Below, in pieces: positions 29,225 to 40,300 of a DNA stretch of 64,000 nucleotides; the first letter of the stretch is position 1; each line of letters opens with the position of its first letter. The DNA comes from Cordia subcordata (taxonomy: Eukaryota > Streptophyta > Magnoliopsida > Boraginales > Cordiaceae), in NCBI GenBank assembly GCA_028554755.1, contig JAPTOF010000016.1:7477001-7541000 (forward strand), read 5' to 3'. Below the pieces are notes generated by a model that made no database searches, was not told the origin of the DNA, and saw nothing but the letters and a program-made list of their open reading frames with translations. A program made the position numbers and the translations under genes.

Positions 29225-30171
29225 GGGAAAAATTCACGTTGCTCTCCTGTAATATGCGAAAGTATCACGTCCCCTCCCCCCATATTCCAAAAACTTCAAA
29301 CCGTCTCCTTGTATTTTTTCAAAACTTATCACGTTAACTCCTTCCATCCATTTTTTTTGTCGAATTTGAGCCACACGCGCTACAATTGCAACTGGTCTAA
29401 TATTTTTAATCAGTTTGTCCTCTATTTGGACGAAAATATCCTTGATAGCATCATCTTCTTCTTCATCATCTTCATCTTTATCATCAACATCATCTTACCC
29501 TCAATATGTGTATGTATGTATATATACATCAGCTAATCCATTTTTTTAGTCACAATAATCTACACTTTCACACCCATCAAAATTACAAGCAAATCTCTTT
29601 TCTTCATCTTCTTCATCTTCTTCATCATCTTCATCTTCATCATCAACATTATCTTACTCTTATAATATGTGTATGTATGTATATATACATCAACTAATCC
29701 ATTTTCTTAGTCACAATAATCTTCACTTTCACACCTATCAAAATTATGAGCAAATCTCTTTTGAAGCCTTGCAAAGCCAAACAAAAAATTACTTTCACCC
29801 ATCATTACAATACAATTAGATGCTCTTCATATCAGGCTTCGATCAGTAAGTTAGCTTAACCATCTTCTTTCTTTTTCTTTTTTTTTTCTTTCGTATTACT
29901 GGGGGTGGAGGATTGGGAATTAGGAATTTTAGGTACTTTATTATATAAGCATTAGGTTTATTTTACTTACTGACAACAATTTTTTATTACTTTATTTCAT
30001 GTGTAAATTGGTCATTTCAAACTTATATTTAACACTGTTAACATTTAACTAATGGTAAGGGAGAGTGTAATCAATTCAGAAAAAATACAAGGGACAATCT
30101 GAAGTTTTGGAAATATAAGAGTGTAACGTAATACTTTCGCATATTATGGGGGGTAACGTGAAATTTACCCC
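29225..30171. mobile_element. Long-TIR MITE, unit 2
   Basis: Same element as 17660-18592 with the same TAATTTTT flanks (29217-29224 and 30172-30179). It is about 14 bp longer through an extra CTTCTTCATC-type unit and small indels. It differs from the unit-1 copy at more positions than the surrounding DNA does. Confidence 0.75.
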
Positions 30172-31103
30172 TAATTTTTTATAATCCCTTAGGGGATCCT
30201 TCCAATACATGGATTTTGTTAAAAGACCAAAAATACCCTCACATTGTTAGTCATATTCTGCAATTGGTATATAACCTTTATATCTAACAATTCACTAGAT
30301 ACCTTTTTTTCTATTTTCATACTTTTTGCTAACAAGTTCATACCAATTTCTTTCATTACTTAAAAATTTAAAAATTCAATAATTAAAATTTTAAAAATTA
30401 AAGATATCAAAATGTACAACTTAAAAATAAAAATTAAAAAAATTAAAGAATTATGAGATTAAGATTTTAAGAGGTTAGAAATAAAAAAATTAACAATCTT
30501 TAAAACCAAAAAGAATTAAAATATTAAAATCAAATAAGTAAAATCATAAATAGCATTTTAAATTGCAATTTTAACCAAACAAATTATAACTTATAACTTA
30601 TAACTTATAATTATAGCATTTTAAATTGAAATTTATAATTATAACTTATAATTATAAAAATTATTTTTAATTTCTTTTATTAAAATTACAATCTAAAGTG
30701 CTATTTATGATTTTATTTATTTGATTTTAATATTTTAAATTTTTTTAAACTTTGTTAATTTTTTATTTTTAAAATATTTTAACCTCTTAAAATCTTAATC
30801 TCATAATCTTTTTTATTTTTTATTTTGTAATTTTTAATTTTTTATGTTTTGCTTTTAATTTTTATATTTTTAATTTTTAATTTTGGATTTTTGAATTTTT
30901 AAATTTTTATGCAATGAAAAAAGTTGGTGTAAACATGTTGGTAAAAAAATACAACTATAGGCAAAAAATGTCCAACAAAATCTCATATATAAGGGTTATA
31001 TGTCAATTGTAAAATATAAATATCAATATGAAGGTATTTTTGGTCTTTTAACAAAACTAATATATTGGAAGGACCTCTTAAGGAATTATAAAAAGTTAGA
31101 GGA
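30172..31103. mobile_element. Foldback element B, intact copy
   Basis: A very AT-rich inverted repeat of about 930 bp. The left end TATAATCCCTTAGGGGATCC plus TTTTGTTAAAAGACCAAAAA pairs with the right end (TTTTTGGTCTTTTAACAAAA, AGGACCTCTTAAGGAATTAT). Inner arms AAAATCATAAATAGCA... (about 30540) and ...GTGCTATTTATGATTTT (about 30690-30714) flank a centre of about 100 bp with TATAACTTATAACT repeats. No transposase. The target duplication is unclear because the left end abuts the neighbouring MITE. Confidence 0.75.
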
Positions 31104-31137
31104 CCTATTTGGAGTAAAGCATATATTTGAAAGACTT

Positions 31138-31154
31138 GTATGTATGTATGTATG

Positions 31155-31189
<35 letters not shown>
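31138..31189. repeat. (TGTA)n(TA)n microsatellite
   Basis: TATG/TGTA tetranucleotide units run into TA dinucleotides. Open frames across it on both strands are artefacts. Confidence 0.9.
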
Positions 31190-32689
31190 CCGAGCCATAT
31201 AAATTTTGTATTTTCGTATATTTTGTTGTTTTTCTTCTTCCTGTATCTCTATTATACTCAAGTTATTGAAATAGCCCAACACTTCAACGCAACAATAATA
31301 TATCATGAGACACTTATTATGACATCATCTTTAGGTTCCTATGATAGGAAAACTTTCCCTTTTGCTACTGCAAGTTGTCATCTGCCATTTTAATTTAAGA
31401 TTATTACTTACCCACATTGAAAGCGAAATTATCTGACATACGTCTTTTTCACTTGTAATTACTATATGTGGTCCTAATTTGAGTTACGATGTCTTTATTT
31501 CTATATTTGGGACCTCGCGGGGACCATTGATCATCAATCGGATGATTGATACCATTGCTCATTTCTGTATAGAAATATGACAATTGACGGAGTTATTATC
31601 TTATTAAAAATTTTGAATTTATAATAAAAATAAATTATTTAATATATTTATTTCCTAATTTTGGGTTGGCATTCGTTTCACTTTTCGGGACCTTAGGTAC
31701 CATTTTATTTAAAAGTTTAAATTATAAAAAAAAATGTGATGTATTTTTTTTATTGTGTTTATTCTTGGGTTATTCAAAGTCATGGATATAGATAATTTTA
31801 GTATTTTTTAAATTGGTAACATTTTAACCATGACCTAAGATATGATACATGGATAGAATTAATGCTTCATCTAAGAATTTAAACTTGTAGAGAGATTTAA
31901 TGTATTTATTTATTGTGTTTAACATTATTACAAGGCAAGTTGTTCATTTTTTAATAAACTGACTTCTATATGATTTCTCAAGTAAATTAAATTTTGTCTT
32001 ATGGTAAACGCATTGCTTAAAAATGTGTGAACATTTGCCTCCATTGTAATAATTATTTGGACGCTTTTTTTTTCAAATAATTTTTATTAATAAAAAGCAT
32101 GCATGAATTTCGGTTTCATCAGTCCGAAAATATGTATGCCTCCGACATATATATGAATTGCTCAATGACATGTAATTAAAGCGATTCCTTGCCAAAGATA
32201 TAAAGCGATTCCTTGAAAGGCCGAAGACAGAAATGAATATTGTACCACCCAGCAGTGACTATACATAATCGGGCAAATTATGAAGAATCTGAATTTTTCT
32301 GGCCAAAAAGAAATTTTCTGAATTTCGAATTTAGTGTTAATTAATGTAATCATAACCCCTAACGAATCGGCACGAGCGCCAACTGTCAACAGGTGTCATC
32401 TTTTTGTCTCATCTCGGATGTCTTTTTTCTCATCATCACGAGTTTTTATGTATTTAACCAGCTATTTTTACACCTGTGCAAATTTTTATTAGGTAATCTT
32501 TTTCTATATATAATTGAAAAAATTTAATACTAAAGTTCTTTTATCAATTAAAAGATTATAATAATACTTGGCTTCAAATTTTCTTATAATACCTCTCATG
32601 GTACCAAATCTTTTGAATCTTTAAACACTTTTTTTATTGCAAATTAATAATGACACATCTTAGGCTTTCCGCATACAATTTTGCTGGTT
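31190..32689. other. AT-rich intergenic DNA
   Basis: No gene or repeat was recognised apart from a short direct repeat AAAGCGATTCCTTG at about 32178 and 32201. Confidence 0.5.
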
Positions 32690-33120
32690 CTTTGGTGTAA
32701 TAATGTTAGGGCTTCCTATCTTACAGCCAATCAGGTCTATCATGCCCGTACGAAATATATTGAGATTGAGGTGCACTTTGTTAGCGAGAAGGTGGCTTCT
32801 AAGGAGCTTCAAGTTCAGTTCATCTCTACTACTGGTCACATTGCTGATATTATGATATAACCACTTTTTGCTCCAAATCTTTGCGATCCAAGCTCATCGT
32901 TCATGACGTGATTTTGCTTGAAGGGGAGTGATAACGGTCGACTTTTTGAATTTTTAAATATTTGTTGTTGCATTATTTTTTTGTAGATCTTTTCTCCTGT
33001 GTTTTCTCTTTTTTAGTTGAGTTGTTGTGCCTTTATTATATATTATATATATAGATATACAAAGCTTTCTCAATATATGAAAAACAAGACTTTATCTCTT
33101 TGCAGCTACATATATGGATG
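32690..33120 (+). mobile_element. Ty1/copia 3' fragment: RNase H end plus probable LTR start
   Basis: One frame from 32690 reads LWCNNVRASYLTANQVYHAR, then TKYIEIEVHFV and ELQVQFISTTGHIADIM, then a stop at 32858-32860. This is the conserved C-terminal end of copia RNase H. It is followed by a purine-rich GAAGGGGAG and TGATAACGGTCGAC, the expected polypurine tract and LTR 5' end. The LTR right border was not defined and no other part of the element is present. It is a 5'-truncated, inactive remnant. Confidence 0.75.
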
Positions 33121-33698
33121 ACAACAACATATAAATACAAAAAAGTTATAAAATAATCTTCTCAATATATATTATCCTCTATCAGTAATTCAATCTACTA
33201 TGAATTATTTTTCTTTTTTTTATAGTCATAACTATGTATTAGATTTACCACTTCTTTTACAAGTTTAAACTTATGAAGAGAACATTTTTTTAATCGTCAT
33301 AACTATGTTTTTGGTTTACCAACTTATTTAAAATCTTAAACTTGTGAAAAGGACATTGGTATATTTATTTATTTATTGTACTTAACACGCCCTCCATGTG
33401 CAACTTGATCTATTTAGAGTTTGTGCATAGACAATTTAATATTTTTAAATTGGTGGAGGTAAGTTTCAAACCTGAAACCATTCAATTTCTAAACTATGAT
33501 ACTATATTAGATTTATTATCTTATCTAAAAAGTTAAACTTGTAAAGAAGATATTAGTATATTTGCGAATTTATTATACTTAACACTATGAATAAATTCAT
33601 TTTAACTATATAAAAGAATTATGTACATAGAGTTAATATTGGTATTACAAATCCATTGGTTCCAATTATATAAATCAATGTATATATTAACAATGTTA

Positions 33699-33817
33699 GA
33701 GGGTGTTTAACTTTGCTTATTTAATACTTATAAATATCTAAATAGTAAAAAATTTATAAAATAATACTTTTTTTTAAATACTTATAAACACTCTAAATAA
33801 GCAAAGCCAAACATCCT
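33699..33817. mobile_element. Short MITE (about 118 bp), copy a
   Basis: Ends GAGGGTGTTTAACTTTGCTTA and AATAAGCAAAGCCAAACATCC form a terminal inverted repeat around AT-rich DNA. It shares size and ends with the element at 34388-34505. Confidence 0.65.
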
Positions 33818-33829
33818 ATTAGTCTGCTT

Positions 33830-34310
33830 ATGTGTTATATGAACTCGTGAGCTTCGGCCCAAAAAAAGAAAAAGAAAAATAAAAAATTAATCACTCGTGA
33901 CTCGTGAATGTGTTGATGCTCAATAATCCAGACGGTACGTGGGATATTGAATTTGTCTCCTTGTGGCCAACAAAAATCGTAATTTTTCCTCCTTGGACTA
34001 GTAAAGGCTGTGCGGTTTGACCACCTATCTGTTTTTCTTTTTTTTTTAAAGGGTTAACCAAAGGAGAATTCCTTTTCCACTTGGCCAGAGACCCCTTAAC
34101 CAGGCGGGAGGTTAATTGAGGGATGTGCGTGAGTGGCAGCCCGACCAGGGAGAGGACCAATGGGCGTGAAAATCCAAGAATGTCCGCAATATTTCAATGA
34201 AAGATTGCGCCACACGACTCGATAATGCGAGATCGCCGCCACACTGACTGATCCCGCGTTGTCGAGTGTCTCCACCACCCACCACTAACTAAACTCACCT
34301 ACGCTCGCCT
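33830..34310. other. GC-richer intergenic island
   Basis: Less AT-rich than its surroundings, with minus-strand frames of 60-89 codons at 33891-34278 that match no family I know. It could be the remnant of a promoter or 5' region. I see no gene. Confidence 0.3.
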
Positions 34311-34387
34311 TTTTCTTTTTTTACTTCTATGTTGTTTTGATCTTGACTTACATTACAAATTTAAATATATAGTTATAAATAAATTAG

Positions 34388-34505
34388 GAGGGTGTTTGGC
34401 TTGACTTATTTTATTACTTATAAACACTTAGAGAAAAGTAAATTTTACATATTTTTTTATTATTTGATATTTATAAGCGACAAATAAACTAAGCCAAACA
34501 ACCTC
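34388..34505. mobile_element. Short MITE (about 118 bp), copy b
   Basis: Ends GAGGGTGTTTGGCTTGACTTA and AATAAACTAAGCCAAACAACCTC are inverted copies. Same family as 33699-33817. Confidence 0.7.
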
Positions 34506-34618
34506 TACATACTTTGTGATACGTTAGTGATATAAGGTGTGTGTGTATATATATATATATATAACAAATAAGCTAAGCCAAACAACCTCTGCGTACTTTG
34601 TGATACGTTAGTGATATA
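34480..34618. repeat. 55-bp direct repeat including a MITE end
   Basis: Units 34480-34534 and 34564-34618 share ACAAATAA(A/G)CTAAGCC through ACTTTGTGATACGTTAGTG, separated by a (GT)n(AT)n run. A local duplication copied the right MITE terminus with its flank. Confidence 0.8.
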
Positions 34619-35335
34619 TATTTAAGGTACTTTTGTATGTCCATACCAAACAAAGCAACTCATCTGCAAGGTCATTCAAGAAGTTTGGGCAGTATTATGA
34701 ATGCAGTAGGTTTTTTTGGCAGTGTGTTATCATTTTCCGCATTTAGGTACTTTGGGCAAGAAAGCAACATATGAAGGGCCCCAATCATACTAAAATCCAT
34801 AATCTTGTGATTCCGGCGATTATTATTATTTTTTATATAAGTGGTATGGCGTACTGAAATTTATAAGACTAGCTATTCCCCCTTATCCTGGGTGAGTTAT
34901 AAAAAAATTATATAAAAATAAATATATACATATACATAGTGTTCAAATAATAAAAATTATAAAAATTGTATTTGCGATAACATGCTAATTTTTATTTATA
35001 AAAAATGAACATTAATAAAAATTATAAACTGGAAAAGGAAAGAAATTGAAAAAGAAAAGACATTGTATCTGGGGACAAAATGGTGGAGATGTAGTAAAAA
35101 GAGAACTAAATTGGGGCCAAAATTCTAGGCCATTGACGAGGATTGATCTAATGGATGTTAATGCTGAAATGGGCGTAATTTAAAAGCAGCAAAAAATGAG
35201 TAGAAAAGAAAATGGATATAACAGTATTTTAGTGTCATAAATAGATAGATAATAAGTTTCGATGTGGCAGATAATATTCTCCCAAGAAAATGATGATGTT
35301 TACTTTGTTGAAAGAAAAGTTAAATTCTACAAATA

Positions 35336-35701
35336 ATTCTTATTATTTACAAAAAGTGTTATTTTCAGTTCTTATTATTTTACCATTAACTTACTTGGTC
35401 CTCGTTGTTACTAAAAGGTGTCATTTTGGTCCTTATTATTTTTAATAAGTGACTTATTTGGTCCCTATATTACAAAAGTATCAATTTAGTTCTTATTTTG
35501 ACTTTTATTGAACGTCATGTGACCAAAACATGACCTATTATTGGGGATAAAATTGACAACTTTTGCAATTATTGAAGATCAAATAAGTCATTATTAGAAC
35601 AATAGGGACTAAACTAATATTTTTTACAAACATTAGGAATTAGTGAGTTATTTTTAAAATAATAAAGACTAAAATAACACTTTATATAAACAATCGAAAC
35701 C
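35336..35701. mobile_element. MITE-like inverted repeat element
   Basis: The left TTCTTATTATTTACAAAAAG and AGTGTTATTTT(C)AGT blocks pair with right-end ACTAAAATAACACTTTATAT on the opposite strand, around TTGGTCCTTATTA-rich DNA. The borders are approximate. Confidence 0.5.
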
Positions 35702-36225
35702 ATTGAAGGAATATAAGGACACGATCAAGAATTGGTTGAATTTGACGCCTGTATGTTAGTTTTGATCCCAAGAAAATTTCACATTCATTTGCATGCTTTT
35801 CTTACTTCGAAACAACGGTCTGTGTGAAAATTTATTTTTTCTAACATAAGTTTCAACAGCCACCACCTTCAACAGCCTCCCTAGACTTTCTAGAGTTGGG
35901 AGTCGTTGTGCTTTCATGTGCCGCATCAAGTATAGGCAATGATCTCCAGTTTTCTTTTTCCTTTTTTTTATTTTTTCGGGTACGTGTGTAATTAGAATTG
36001 AAGTATTGTTAGGGTGAAATTGAAATACCAAATTCTTAAAACAAGAAGTAATCAAAAGAAAAAGTGAGATGTAACTTTTGCCTTTTGAGAAATTTTTTTT
36101 GTAACCCTCATTTTAAAATTTTATCAGAAAAATACCCTTCTTTTGAAACTTTTTTTAGAAAATACCCTTTTCAATAAGTCACCTACTATTTACCATTCTC
36201 ACACATGTCAGAGAATATTTTGAGT

Positions 36226-36389
36226 AAACGGTATCTTACCGTCTACCACATTGTCAGCTTGAACGGTAAGTGACTTACCGTTCATTAGCTTGAACGGTAA
36301 GTCACTTACCTTTCCTCTATTTGAACAGTAAGTCGTTTACCATTCCTTTATGCCATTATTCCCCTTGAACGGTAATTCACCTACCAATC
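36226..36389. repeat. Array of near-palindromic 23-bp motifs upstream of the MULE remnant
   Basis: Copies at 36261-36283, 36292-36314, 36323-36345 and 36367-36389 follow GAACGGTAAGT-N-ACTTACCGTTC with 0 to several mismatches; a shorter one is at about 36227. The first three are spaced exactly 31 bp apart. The first copy is a perfect hairpin except for its centre base. The layout suggests protein-binding subterminal repeats of the adjacent transposon. Confidence 0.75.
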
Positions 36390-36470
36390 CTGAATGGCTT
36401 AAACCACTATTTAATCCCCGCTCTTTCCTTCTAGAAAGACCCAACAATCCCGACCCAAATTTCTTATTAC

Positions 36471-36480
36471 CTATATATAA
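36471..36480 (+). promoter_or_regulatory. Possible TATA box of the MULE remnant
   Basis: CTATATATAATCC lies about 140 bp upstream of the ATG at 36615 that opens the decayed MULE frame. Position and context fit a core promoter; there is no other support. Confidence 0.3.
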
Positions 36481-36614
36481 TCCGCCTAGTCTTCTTAATT
36501 TTCGAAACGCCCAAAATCTCTCCAATTATCTTCCACACATACATACTTGTATACTATTCACTTAATATTTTAATCAGTAAAAATATATGAATACAATCTT
36601 TGTTCTTTTATATT

Positions 36615-36884
36615 ATGGCGGAGAAAAAATTAATGGCCCTTACGATATCGAATATAAAACTACGAAACCTGTTCATAAGGTCAAATAACACATGAAACAT
36701 CATACAATGAATTTGTTTATACTGTCTATGAGAAGCTTAATTTGCATTATGGCAACGACAGAGTTGAGCTATCACATCGTTTCCAATCGGGGGTCATACA
36801 ATTACAGTATTCATATTTTAGCGAGGTGGCAATCAGCAACGATACGGATTTGTTGGACGTGTTTCGGATAGCATGTGATGATAA
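36615..36884 (+). pseudogene. MULE transposase N-terminal remnant (left of copia insertion)
   Basis: The frame beginning MAEKKLMALTIS decays quickly. A later piece in another frame contains MHYGNDRVELSHRFQ and ISNDTDLLDVFRIACDD, which resembles the region ahead of the DNA-binding domain of plant MuDR-like transposases. It is broken by stops and frame changes, then interrupted at 36885 by the copia element; the reading continues at 42496. Confidence 0.6.
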
Positions 36885-37237
36885 TGTTGGAGGAAAAAAT
36901 GCAAAAACTAAGAATACGAGAAGAAAACGTACACAAGAGAATTAAGTGGTTCGGCTTTAAAGCTTACGTCCACGGACAGCAGAGAATAATTTATTATTGA
37001 TCACGAATACTACAAGGCTTACTCTGGTTTCTCTCACGCCCATAATACTATGTCCTAGCCCTTATTTATAACACACAAGTATCTTAATTAGTATTCTACA
37101 AGGAAAAGGAAATAATATACTACAAGGAAAAGGACGCATATTAATTATGTATTATTATGGTAACACGCAAACAAAGTAAATGCTAATAAGGAAATTTGTC
37201 ATTCTTGTTGCCCAAGAATATGGGCCAGATTCGACTA
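36885..37237 (-). repeat. Copia 3' LTR
   Basis: 353 bp. It starts TGTTGGAGG on the plus strand and ends GGGCCAGATTCGACTA; the terminal inverted bases have decayed at the right. It matches 42144-42495 along its length, for example TAATTTATTATTGATCACGA and GGCTTACTCTGGTTTCTCTC. Confidence 0.9.
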
Positions 37238-37250
37238 ATCTCCACTTTGG
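37238..37250 (-). other. Copia polypurine tract
   Basis: CCAAAGTGGAGAT on the minus strand, directly before the 3' LTR. This matches the CCAAGTGGGAGAT-type tract of plant copia elements. Confidence 0.75.
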
Positions 37251-37307
37251 CACGTATTCGCTCCAATCAACACACCATCGTCCCTGCTGCCAACCGCCCC
37301 TAAAAGC

Positions 37308-40300
37308 TTAATGCTCTACACCGCAAATAGCAACCAAGTTCAAGTAATTCTTGAACTTGCTAACTGAAACCACCTTGGTTATCATATCTGCTGGATTCTC
37401 ATGGGTAGAAATCTTTTGCACCGATATGATCCTTTATGATACAACATCTCTGATAAAGTGATATCTAACATCAATGTATTTAGTCCTTTCATGATACATC
37501 TGATTTTTCGTGAGATGGATTACACTCTGGCTATCACAAAAGATTGGACTTATATCTTGCTGCAGTCTAAGATCACAAACCAGGCCTTTTAACCACATAG
37601 CCTCCTTCACAGCTTCTGTAATTGCCATGTATTCTGCCTCAACAGTCAACAATACCACAGTAGACTGTAATGTCGTTTTCCAACTGATAGCACATCTAAA
37701 GAGAGTAAACACGTAACCCATCAGAGATCTTCTCTTATCAAGGTCACTCGCAAAGTCTTAATCACAATAACCTATCAACCTCGCGCAATCTCCAGTCATT
37801 TTGCTAAATAGCAAACCTACATTCGCAGTGCCATGCAAATATCTCATTATCCATTTCATCGCTTCCCAGTGTACTTTCCCAGGTGATGCCATATACCTGC
37901 TCACAACACTAACTGCATATGAAATGTCAGGACGAGTACAAACCATAGCATACATCAAGCTACCAACAGCACTCAAGTATAGAACACGAGACATATGCTC
38001 CAACTCCTTCTTAGTTTTTGGTGACAAATCTACAGATAACTTGAAATGAATAGCAAGCGGCACACTCACAGGCTTTGTTGTATGCATCTCAAAACTCTCC
38101 AGCACCTTCTTAATATAACTCTTTTGAGACAAGAATAGCTTCCCAGCGTTTCTATCCCTGTGAATCTCCATGCCAAGAATCTTTTTTGTTGCTCCAAGAT
38201 CCTTCATCTCAAACTCATTAATTGGATGCTTCTTAATTCATCGATAGCAGACATTCTTTTAGCAGCAATAAGCATATCATCGACATACAACAACAAGCAC
38301 ACAAACGAACCATTAGCTTCTTGAGATACACACAAATGTTATAGGCACTTCTTATGTATCCAGTGCCTACCATGAATGTGTCAAATCTCTTGTACCATTG
38401 CCGATGTGACTATTTCAACCCATATAAGGGCTTCTTCAGTTTGCAAACATGGTTCTCTTTACTAGGAACTGCATATCCTTCCGGTTGACTCATGTAAATC
38501 TACTTTTTCAAGATCACCATGCAAAAATGTCGTTTCCACATCTAGCTGCTCAAGCTCTAAGTCATGAAGAGCAACCAAGGCAAAGTAAACCCTGATGGAA
38601 CGATGCTTCACAACCAGAGAAAACACTCCATTAAAGTCAACACCCTTCCTTTGTGTATAGCTTTTGCCACCAATCGCGCTTTGTGTCAAGGACCTTCAAC
38701 CCCTGAAGTACCTTTCTTTTTCTTGTAAACCCATTTGCAACCGACGACTCGTTGTCCCTTAGGCAATTCAACAAGCTCCCATGTTTGATTCTTCTTAAGA
38801 GACTCAATCTCTTCACTCATGGCACCTACCCACTGAGCAGAATCTTTTCCAGATATAGCCTTTTTGTATGAATTCAGCTCTTGTCCTTCAACTGTTTTGG
38901 CAACAGTCAAAGCATAAGCAACAAGATCAGCGTATCCATACCTTTGAGGCTCTCTAATCTGTCTCCTTTCCTGCCCAATAGCAATGCTATACTTCTAATG
39001 TTTAGGACATTTCGATCATGCACCTTAATTGGTTGAGTCAGCTAAATTGGACTACTACTACTGCTAGATGGAACATTTGGAACATCAGCAAATACCTCCA
39101 CCTGCTCTTTGACACTGTGGTCTAAACCAGCTACCGCTTTCTTCTTTTCTTGGTCTAATAAAGCAGACTCATTGAATCTGACATCCCTATTGATGAGGAA
39201 ACCTGGAGACTTCGGATTTGTACACCACAACCTGTAACCTTTCCTCTTGGACGCATAGCCTAGGAATATGCATTTCTTTGCCCTCGGCTTCAACTTGCCA
39301 TCATTCACGTGAGCATATGCAGGGCAACCGAACACCCTCAATCGAGCGTAGTCAGCAGGCTTACCGGACCATAACCCAAAAGGAGTTTTCAATTCAATAG
39401 CTTTAGATGGAGGCCTATTCACCAAGTAGCACGCCATATTAACGGCTTCAGCCTAAAAGTCTTGACTCAAACCAGAATGGGAGAGCATACAACGAGCTCT
39501 TTCCACCAGAGTTTTATTCATGCGTTTTGCAACTCCATTCTGTTGTGGTATCCCTACATATGTGCGGTGCTTACAATGCCATATTTCCTGCATAACTGAT
39601 CAAACTCTTTATTGCAGTATTCCAACCCATTGTCAGTCCTAAGAAGTTTAATATGTTTACCATTTTGCTTTTCAATCAATGTCTTCCATTCGACAAATGT
39701 TGGAAACGCCTTATCTATAGTTTTCAAGAAGTATACCCATACCATCCGAGAGTATGCATCAATGAAAGTGATGTAATACCTGGTACCATTCTTGGAAAGA
39801 ACTTTATTTGGACCCCAAAAATTAGAATGAATGTAATCAAGTGTACCTTTGGTATTCTCCTGCCCCTTGTTGAACTTTACCCTGGTTTGCTTTCCAAAAA
39901 CACAATGCTCTCAGAATTCAAGCCTTCCCATTCTTTGCCCACAAAGCAAATCCCTCTTGCTCAGCTCGGTCAGTCTCCTCTTACTCATATGGCCTAACCT
40001 TTTGTGCCATAACTGTGTAGTGTCATTATCACTCTCCTCGGATGCAACAGCTGCAACACCTGTAACCGTACTACCTTGAAGAACATATAGGCCGCTGGTT
40101 AAGTTCCCTTTCAAGAGCACAGTTACACCTTTGGTCACCTTTAAGACACCATTCTCACTTCGGAATTTGTACCCATGAGAATCCAAATGCCCAAGAGAAA
40201 TCAAGTTTTTCTTCAGCTCCGGTACATGCCAACACTCGAGAGATTTCGTAATACCATCAAACATCTTGATATTTACGATGCCCATTCCCTCCACCTTTAA

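Larger units (their letters stand above)
19136..30715 (+). repeat. Tandem duplication, unit 2 (about 11.58 kb)
   Basis: Direct copy of 7563-19135. It starts inside foldback A (right half only) and ends inside foldback B, which continues intact to about 31103. Differences seen outside homopolymers and microsatellites are few, for example 11965 A versus 23537 G, 14256 G versus 25826 T, and a small change at about 8421 versus 19989. A denser cluster lies in the MITE near 18259-18460 / 29830-30040. Confidence 0.97.

Noticed and set aside
30983..31306. 107-codon minus-strand and 89-codon plus-strand frames across the TGTA/TA microsatellite
   Set aside because: Both run through the simple repeat and the arm of foldback B, with no domain.
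36261..36389. CRISPR-like spaced repeat array
   Set aside because: The repeats are themselves palindromes with 8-bp and 21-bp gaps, in a plant genome next to a MULE; no spacers or cas genes.
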